Program-made: the position numbers and the translations under genes
Notes under the pieces: model-generated
Database searches by the model: none
Told to the model about the DNA's origin: nothing
The model's input: the letters and a program-made list of their open reading frames with translations, nothing else
Origin: an uncultured Clostridia bacterium
Lineage (GTDB): Bacteria; Bacillota; Clostridia; UBA1381
Assembly (NCBI GenBank): GCA_947591315.1
Contig: CANQDD010000004.1
Coordinates: forward strand, 1 to 64,000
DNA: 64,000 nt
Direction of reading: 5' to 3'
Shown: positions 58,349-64,000 of the stretch, piece after piece
Position numbering within the stretch: position 1 is the first letter of the stretch
Layout of the letters: each line of letters opens with the position of its first letter

Positions 58349-61300
58349 ATGAAGAAAATAAGAAGAGTTATATCGTACATATTGACCGCAGCAATCGCCT
58401 GCGCGCTCATGCCCGCAGCGGTACTCGCCGATAACGGGCAGTCCGCAGCGGTTGATTACGGAATTTACTATGACGCGGAAAAAGGCTTTTGCAAATACAC
58501 GCCCGAGAGTGAGCCGCTTACCGAGCTTCCCGAGGGAATGAGCGCGGACGGCAATACGCTTACGCTCAGTAATGTAACGTTTGAAACGACCTTCTCCGTC
58601 GCGCTCGCAGTCGGAGACGGTGTGACGGTGTACGTTCCCGAAAACACCTCCTCCACGCTTACGGCTGTAAACGGCGACCCCGAGGAAAAGTATGTTTACG
58701 GACTGGAATTCGCGGGAAAGGGCGTTATACGTTCGGACGGCTAGCTGCATGTCTCGGCAGAGAAGGCGGACGTGGCGGTAGGCATAGGCGCGTGGAATGA
58801 TTTGACCATAACGGGTAAAGGAGAGGTATGCGCGGAGGAAAAAGGTCTCTCCAAACACTCCTACGCGATGCTGTGCACGGATAATCTCACGGTTAAGGAC
58901 ACCGCGCAGTTACGCGCGAACGCGTACGCGCCCGACGACACCCCTGAGCAGGTCGTCGGCGTAATTTGCCGTCAGCTCGATGTAAAGGACAGCGCGTCCG
59001 TTGACACAAGCGGCGGCAAAGACGCTTTGAGTATATGGATATGGGACGGCTATGATATAGTAACAAAGGATAACGCGAAAATAAACGCTTACGGCGGTAT
59101 TATTATGGAGGGCGATAAGGGTATAAATCCCGGAGCGATCCGCGCGGCGGACAACAGTACCGTAATAGTGACAAGCAACCGTGAAGGCGACGGCAACAGC
59201 GTGCTGTATTGGGGCGTCTGCGGCGTGACGCGTGAAGAAGAAGGCGAAGGGGATCCGTACGCCACGGATAACGACGCGCGTATCTACGTCACCGGCGGCG
59301 CGAGAGTAACGGCGTATTCGATTGAAGAAAACGGCGGAGCCGTACACGAGGTTAAGGCTGTTGACGGCGTAAGCGTGACCGGCGGCAATTCCTCCGACGA
59401 CAGCGGCGCTCTCGAGTACAAGGACGACACATACGTAATCGCGGGCACGGAGGACACAGCGAATTACATTCTGTTTAAGAGCGCCGAAAAAGAAATCGCG
59501 GATTACCCGCTCTATTTCGACGGTGAAACGGCTAAGCTCTACAAGAAATTCAGTCACAGCTTTCCGAGCGGAGAGGCAACATTTTCGGATCCCGTGGAGG
59601 TACCCGGCGCGGTATGCGAGAAAAATAAGCTGACGCTCACGTCGGATTTCCAATTCTACACGACCGGCGAGGACGGCCTGGCTCTCGGCGAGGGCACGAC
59701 GCTCTATGTTCCCGAAGGCGCAAGTCCGTCGGTTCACAGCGCAGTTTCCGGTATTGTGCTTAACGAAAATATCGGCGGTACTTCGGGCATATACTGCTGC
59801 GGAAACAATACGATAAATGTAGACGGCTCTCTCACCGTCACCGCCGGCGACGGCGTGAATATAGACAGCTGGGGCATCACCGACGCGGGAGTCGGCAAGG
59901 CTATAGATATAACCGGCAAGGGCAGTCTTACCGTTTACGGCGGAAATATCGCGTACGACGAGACTGTCACGGAGGACAGACAAAGAGGAACCTCCTGCGC
60001 TATAGGCGCTTACGACGACATTGACATATCTATCGCCGAGTTAAACGCCATAGGCGGCAACGCTTACTACGGAAGCTTCGGCATAGTCGCTGACTATCCC
60101 GGTACAGAGCCTCATACACTCACCGTCAGCGGCGGCTCGCGCGTCGCCGCGAAAGGCGGCAGATGTGATAACGCGGAGGAAAGCATAAGCTGCGGCGGCG
60201 CGGCAAATCATCTTATAATCAAGGATAATTCGAGCGTGACCATGTATGTTCCCGGCACGGGAGAAAAATACTACGCCGCCGGACTTATGGTTTACAACGG
60301 CGAAAATTACGGCAGCGGAAAAATAGAGCTTTCAAACGGCGGCTCGTTTACGGCAAAGGTGGGCGACACCGCAACAAGCTCCGGCGTCGCTCCCACCTAC
60401 GTTGGGCAGATAGACGCAAGTATTGACGGAAGCAGCACATTTACGGCGGAGGGCGCGACATTCGCGTCATTGGCGGAGCTTATGGGCATTTCGGTTGTGT
60501 CGGACGGCAAGACCGTGACATACGACAGCGAAAAATACGGCTACGTTGACGCGGACGGAAATCTCGTAAAGAAAATATCTGTTGAACCGGCTGACGCTCC
60601 CGAGGTCGGCGGATTCCCGTTCACCGACGTAAAAGCAGCCGATTGGTTCTATAACGTGATTAAGGCGGTGTATAACGAAGGACTTATGAGAGGCGTAACG
60701 GAAACGGAATTCGCGCCGAAGGCGGCGCTTACGCGCGGCATGGTCACGACGATAATAGGTCGCATGGGTGCGGCTGAAGCGGCTGACGGCCCGACGGCAT
60801 TTACAGACGTTGACGCGGACGCGTACTACGCTCCGTATGTCGCGTGGGCAGCCGAAAACGGTATAGTATCGGGATTTACGGACGGCACGTTCCGTCCCGA
60901 CGAAAACGTGACGCGCGAGCAGACCGCGGCGATACTGTACAGATATATGCAATACATCGGCGCTGATGTATCTGTCGGTGAGGATACGAATATTTTAAGC
61001 TTTACCGACGCTGGCGAAATAAGCGAATACGCGTTTCCCGCTTTGCAGTGGGCGTGCGGCGCGGGCGTTATACACGGCTACGGCGACGGCACGCTCGCGC
61101 CGAAGGCGGGCATAACGCGCGCGGAATTTGCCGCGATGATAAGCGGCGTCGCGCTCACCTCGGACACGGGCGCGGACCGGACGGCGGCAACGGACGCGTC
61201 CGGCTTCGTTTCACTCGCGGAAGCCGTTCCCGACGCGATAATGGAAATACGGTACTATTCCACATATAACTTTGTCGGCGACAGAATTGACGGCTATGAA

Positions 61301-61825
61301 GAGCCGTGCGCGCTTTTGACAAAGGAAGCGGCAGCAGCGCTCAAAAACGCGTCGGACGACGCTGTGGCAAATGGTTACAGGCTCAAAATCTACGACGCGT
61401 ACCGTCCGCAGACAGCCGTTCAAAACTTTGTCGATTGGGCGGAGGATACGGACGACACGCGCATGAAGGCATATTTCTATCCCGAGCTTGACAAATCGGT
61501 GCTGTTCGATCAGGGCTACATCGCCGAAAAATCGGGTCACAGCAGGGGCAGCACGGTTGACCTCACGCTGTTTGACATGAGTACGGGCAAGGAGCTTGAC
61601 ATGGGCGGCACGTTCGACTATTTCGGCGAGCTTTCCCACCCCGATTACACGGGCGAACTGACAGAGGAACAGATACAGAACAGAAACATTCTGCGCGATA
61701 TAATGCTTGAAAACGGCTTTAAGCCGCTCGACACGGAATGGTGGCACTTCACGCTCGCGAATGAGCCGTACCCCGACACGTATTTTGACTTTCCCGTAAG
61801 CGGAAGGTCGGTCGGTATTGAGTGA
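58349..61825 (+). pseudogene. Surface D,D-dipeptidase (VanX-type) with beta-helix and SLH repeats, interrupted by an in-frame TAG
   Basis: One reading frame of 1159 codons broken by TAG at 58742-58744; no frame change. Domains: signal peptide (58349-58432, ending VLA), two homologous beta-helix-like carbohydrate-binding-type modules (about 58450-59480 and 59500-60590), three SLH repeats (about 60610-61160; FTDVKAADWFYNVI, FTDVDADAYYAPYV, FTDAGEISEYAFPAL) that bind wall polymers, and a VanX/DdpX-type D-Ala-D-Ala dipeptidase (about 61195-61800). The dipeptidase has intact zinc motifs SGHSRGSTVDLTL and EWWHF. The stop falls where the second module has Ser (DGSL against DG-stop-L), so a TCG-to-TAG change fits. 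GTG 58772, with AAGG upstream, could restart translation but would lack the signal peptide. Confidence 0.85.
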
Positions 61826-61884
61826 TTACACGTCCGAGCGCAAAGCGTTTCGCGCCGCAAAGGGCGGCGTTCACGCACAAAGTA

Positions 61885-61913
61885 TTGATTTTTTGATTAA
61901 AATGTGGTATAAT
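61885..61913 (+). promoter_or_regulatory. Promoter of the NlpC/P60 gene
   Basis: TTGATT (61885-61890), 17 bp, TATAAT (61908-61913) with TGG before the -10. Confidence 0.8.
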
Positions 61914-61958
61914 TGTTGTGTATTGACTGTGACACGACAAAAGACGGATATAAATTTT

Positions 61959-61980
61959 TTTGCCGCCGACGGGCGGCAAA
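61959..61980 (+). promoter_or_regulatory. Leader hairpin just upstream of the ribosome binding site
   Basis: TTTGCCGCC/GGCGGCAAA stem with loop GACG, directly followed by GGGAGAG and ATG 61994. It has no T-run, so it is not a terminator; it may affect translation or mRNA stability. Confidence 0.45.
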
Positions 61981-61993
61981 GGGAGAGAATAAA

Positions 61994-63565
61994 ATGAAAC
62001 TTAAAGCCATTGCCGCCGCGCTGATCGCGGCAGCCGTCATTGCGCCCGTATCGCACGCGGCAGATGACGTTATGTATATATGCGCGTACTACAACGACGG
62101 CGGCGCGCTCATAGACGCGAAAAAATTTGATGAGAACGAGCTTAAAAACATGCTCGACACTCTCGCTCCCGACGGCGCGGCAAAAGCCAAGCTGTTCCAA
62201 TGGAGTGACGACCTTCGTCCCGTGGGCGAGGTCATTATGTCGGACTACACGCGCGGAGCGGGCGACGTGCTTAATAATATGGACAGCACCGTTAAGGCTC
62301 CGAATGTTAAGAGCGAGATGTGCGTCGCGTCGTTCTGGCACGAAAAGGAAAGCTGCTCGGACGAGATCGTTATGACGGCGGAGGAAATCGCGGCGTTTAA
62401 CCGCGCGGTACTCGAAACTCCCAAAACGTACACAAACGACCTTGCCAAGGTGGAAGGTACATACAACGGAACGGAACTCGCGGAGCTTAACGCGAATTTC
62501 CCGTCACCCTCGGGACTTTACTTAAACGGCGAACCCGTTCCCGAAAGCTACTACGAGGCGATACGCGAAAATATACGCAATTCGCCCGTAACGGAGGAAA
62601 TGCCGTACAGATTCGGCTTCGCGGTAAACAGGACTGTCATGAAGGCGTACCCGTACGAGGACTATCTGTCCGATGATCCGTCCGATCCCGAATGGGATAA
62701 CCTCGTTTCGAGCGGTGTGGCGGTGAACGAGCCGCTCGTGCTGCTGTTCACGACCGGTGACGGCAAATTCACAATGGCGAGAAGCCAATGCTGCTCCGGC
62801 TGGGTCCCGACCGAGGATATAGGGGTTTGTGCGAATAAGGCGGAATGGGAGAATTACAGAAATCCGGAAAATATTCTCGTTGTGACCGGCGAAAAGGTGT
62901 ATCTCGAGCCGAGCGCGGACGCGGATCTGAACGAGAAAATGCTTACGATGGGAACGGTTCTGCCGCTCGTTACGGACGAGACCGGCACGGTATCATACAG
63001 GCTGCCGTGGAACAATTACGTCGTTAAAATGCCCGCGCGGAACGGGGACGGAAGCTTTTACCAAAAGGACGCTCTCATTCCCGCGAACCGCGACGTGAAT
63101 GTCGGCTACCTCCCCTACTCGACCGCGAACGTTGTCACGCAGGCTTTTAAGTCGCTCGGCAACCGCTACGGCTGGGGCGGTATGATGAATTCGCAGGACT
63201 GCTCGTCTTACGCGCGTGAGGTATACCGCTGCTTCGGTCTCGAAATTCCGAGAAATACGACGTGGCAGTCGGCGATGCCGGCTGACGTGACGGTTATGTC
63301 CGATATGACGGACGACGAGAAAAAAGCCGTCCTCGACACGCTTCCGGCGGGCGCGATACTGATATTCCCGGGACACGAGATGCTCTACCTCGGCAAGGAC
63401 AACGGGCTGTATTACACGATAAACGATGTAAGCTCGCTCGTACCGCCCGATCAACCGGGCGTGATTGTAAAGCCGAGAAGCGTTATAGTAAACGACCTTT
63501 CGACGCTTCGCGCAAACGGCTCGACGTGGCTCGGAAATTTAAGCCATGCCGTGGTTATAAAATAA
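61994..63565 (+). CDS. Secreted NlpC/P60 (C40) peptidoglycan hydrolase with SH3-like domains
   Basis: A 523-residue secreted cysteine peptidase that cuts D-Glu-diamino-acid links in wall peptides. A signal peptide (about 1-22) leads into an N-terminal region, SH3-like domains (about 205-365; SGWVPTEDIGVC, VTGEKVYLEP) and the NlpC/P60 domain (about 375-523). Catalytic Cys403 is in SQDCSSYAREV, His461 in FPGHEMLYLG, with the third polar residue nearby. ATG 61994 has GGGAGAG upstream; the longer in-frame reading starts within the -10 region. It stands beside the wall-bound dipeptidase gene and may act on the same wall peptides. Confidence 0.92.
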   Translation: MKLKAIAAALIAAAVIAPVSHAADDVMYICAYYNDGGALIDAKKFDENELKNMLDTLAPDGAAKAKLFQWSDDLRPVGEVIMSDYTRGAGDVLNNMDSTVKAPNVKSEMCVASFWHEKESCSDEIVMTAEEIAAFNRAVLETPKTYTNDLAKVEGTYNGTELAELNANFPSPSGLYLNGEPVPESYYEAIRENIRNSPVTEEMPYRFGFAVNRTVMKAYPYEDYLSDDPSDPEWDNLVSSGVAVNEPLVLLFTTGDGKFTMARSQCCSGWVPTEDIGVCANKAEWENYRNPENILVVTGEKVYLEPSADADLNEKMLTMGTVLPLVTDETGTVSYRLPWNNYVVKMPARNGDGSFYQKDALIPANRDVNVGYLPYSTANVVTQAFKSLGNRYGWGGMMNSQDCSSYAREVYRCFGLEIPRNTTWQSAMPADVTVMSDMTDDEKKAVLDTLPAGAILIFPGHEMLYLGKDNGLYYTINDVSSLVPPDQPGVIVKPRSVIVNDLSTLRANGSTWLGNLSHAVVIK

Positions 63566-63585
63566 TATGGAGGTAATGGACACGT

Positions 63586-64000
63586 ATGGAACACTCTTAC
63601 AGTGACGGAATTTTGACAGTTAAATTATTGAAAAGAATCGACTCGAACAACGCGTCCGACGTCGATAAGGAATTGTTCGCGGCGATCGGGGAGTGCGGCG
63701 CAGAAAGCGTCGTTCTCGACGCGGCTGACACCGAATATATTTCAAGCGCGGGACTGAGAGTTGTATTAAAGCTCAAAAAGACCGTTGCGGATTCTAAAAT
63801 AATAAACGCGTCGCCCGAGGTATACGATATTTTCAGTATAACCGGCTTTATCGACATTATCGACGTGAAAAAGGCGTTCCGAGAGATTTCGGTCGAGGGC
63901 TGCGAGATAATCGGCAAGGGCGGTCACGGCACGGTTTACCGTCTTAACGGCGACACGATATTAAAGATGTACGCCGAAACGGAGCCGCTTACGGAGATAG
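63586..64000 (+). CDS. STAS domain fused to a protein-kinase-like domain, partial
   Basis: The gene runs off the right edge; 138 residues are visible. The first ~105 form a STAS (anti-sigma-factor antagonist-like) domain with DAADTEYISSAGLRVVLKL, in which the Ser pair is where SpoIIAA/RsbV proteins are phosphorylated. From about 110 a kinase-like fold begins: glycine-rich loop IGKGGHGTVYRL and the Lys of TILKMY. This suits a Ser/Thr or aminoglycoside-phosphotransferase-like kinase. GGAGG precedes ATG 63586, 20 bp after the NlpC/P60 gene, so the two are probably one operon. The kinase class cannot be settled without the missing part. Confidence 0.82.
   Translation, partial: MEHSYSDGILTVKLLKRIDSNNASDVDKELFAAIGECGAESVVLDAADTEYISSAGLRVVLKLKKTVADSKIINASPEVYDIFSITGFIDIIDVKKAFREISVEGCEIIGKGGHGTVYRLNGDTILKMYAETEPLTEI

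Noticed and set aside
58742-58744. TAG as pyrrolysine or another reassigned codon
   Set aside because: TAG ends normal genes in this window (9777, 13378, 20527, 24946, 35767, 48711), and the stop is at a Ser position in the paralogous module. Mutation is simpler; reassignment stays testable but unlikely.

Overview
The window looks like chromosomal DNA from a Bacillota (Clostridia-type, probably gut-associated) bacterium. Supporting features are S-layer homology (SLH) repeats, copper-amine-oxidase-like surface domains, the yaaA-recF-remB-gyrB block, CdaA/CdaR, RNase J, class III fructose bisphosphatase, strong GGAGG ribosome binding sites and sigma-A type promoters (TTGACA-17-TATAAT, often with an upstream TG). 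TAG, TAA and TGA all end ordinary genes. I see no rRNA, tRNA, CRISPR array, prophage or transposase gene.

Layout. 1-1948 (minus): a helix-hairpin-helix lipoprotein, a WalR-like response regulator and its sensor kinase (cut by the left edge). 2308-7853: AIM24-family protein, GltD-like oxidoreductase, two unknown small genes, and an ABC-F/dtd/GNAT operon coupled by ATGA overlaps. 8055-15577 (plus): one probable operon recJ-relA-yaaA-recF-remB-gyrB, joining DNA repair, (p)ppGpp and gyrase genes without dnaA or dnaN. 15630-24948: a secreted transglutaminase-like protein, an AEC transporter, hpt, a GH3 beta-glucosidase, a nucleoid-associated protein, and Rrf2 and DtxR-type regulators.

24978-35769 is an exopolysaccharide cluster: two glycosyltransferases, a hexapeptide acyltransferase, a Wzy-like polymerase, two Wzz-like chain-length proteins, a membrane metallophosphoesterase and an initiating sugar-phosphate transferase, with a divergent membrane acyltransferase. 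The second Wzz-like protein is fused to a degenerate GGDEF domain and is one of the best candidates for something new. 35974-42931 (minus) is an operon acyltransferase-mnmA-cdaA-cdaR-hslO-fbp that includes the c-di-AMP synthase pair. 43166-44015 is rplM-rpsI. 45419-50034 is a Cpr/Lan-immunity-type ABC transporter (ATPase plus two permeases) divergent from a response regulator and kinase, with phased AACCTT repeats between them.

50120-64000 is largely cell surface: GH127 arabinofuranosidase-like protein, copper-amine-oxidase-like surface protein, RNase J, MATE transporter, a large beta-helix/SLH/VanX-type D,D-dipeptidase gene broken by an in-frame TAG, an NlpC/P60 hydrolase, and a STAS-kinase fusion cut by the right edge.

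Three hairpin-rich intergenic elements (20543-20677, 35768-35968, 47807-47986) form small repeat families. Two of them share terminal motifs and show compensatory changes in their hairpins, and one carries a nested palindromic insertion flanked by a 5-bp repeat and sits in the leader of a response-regulator gene.
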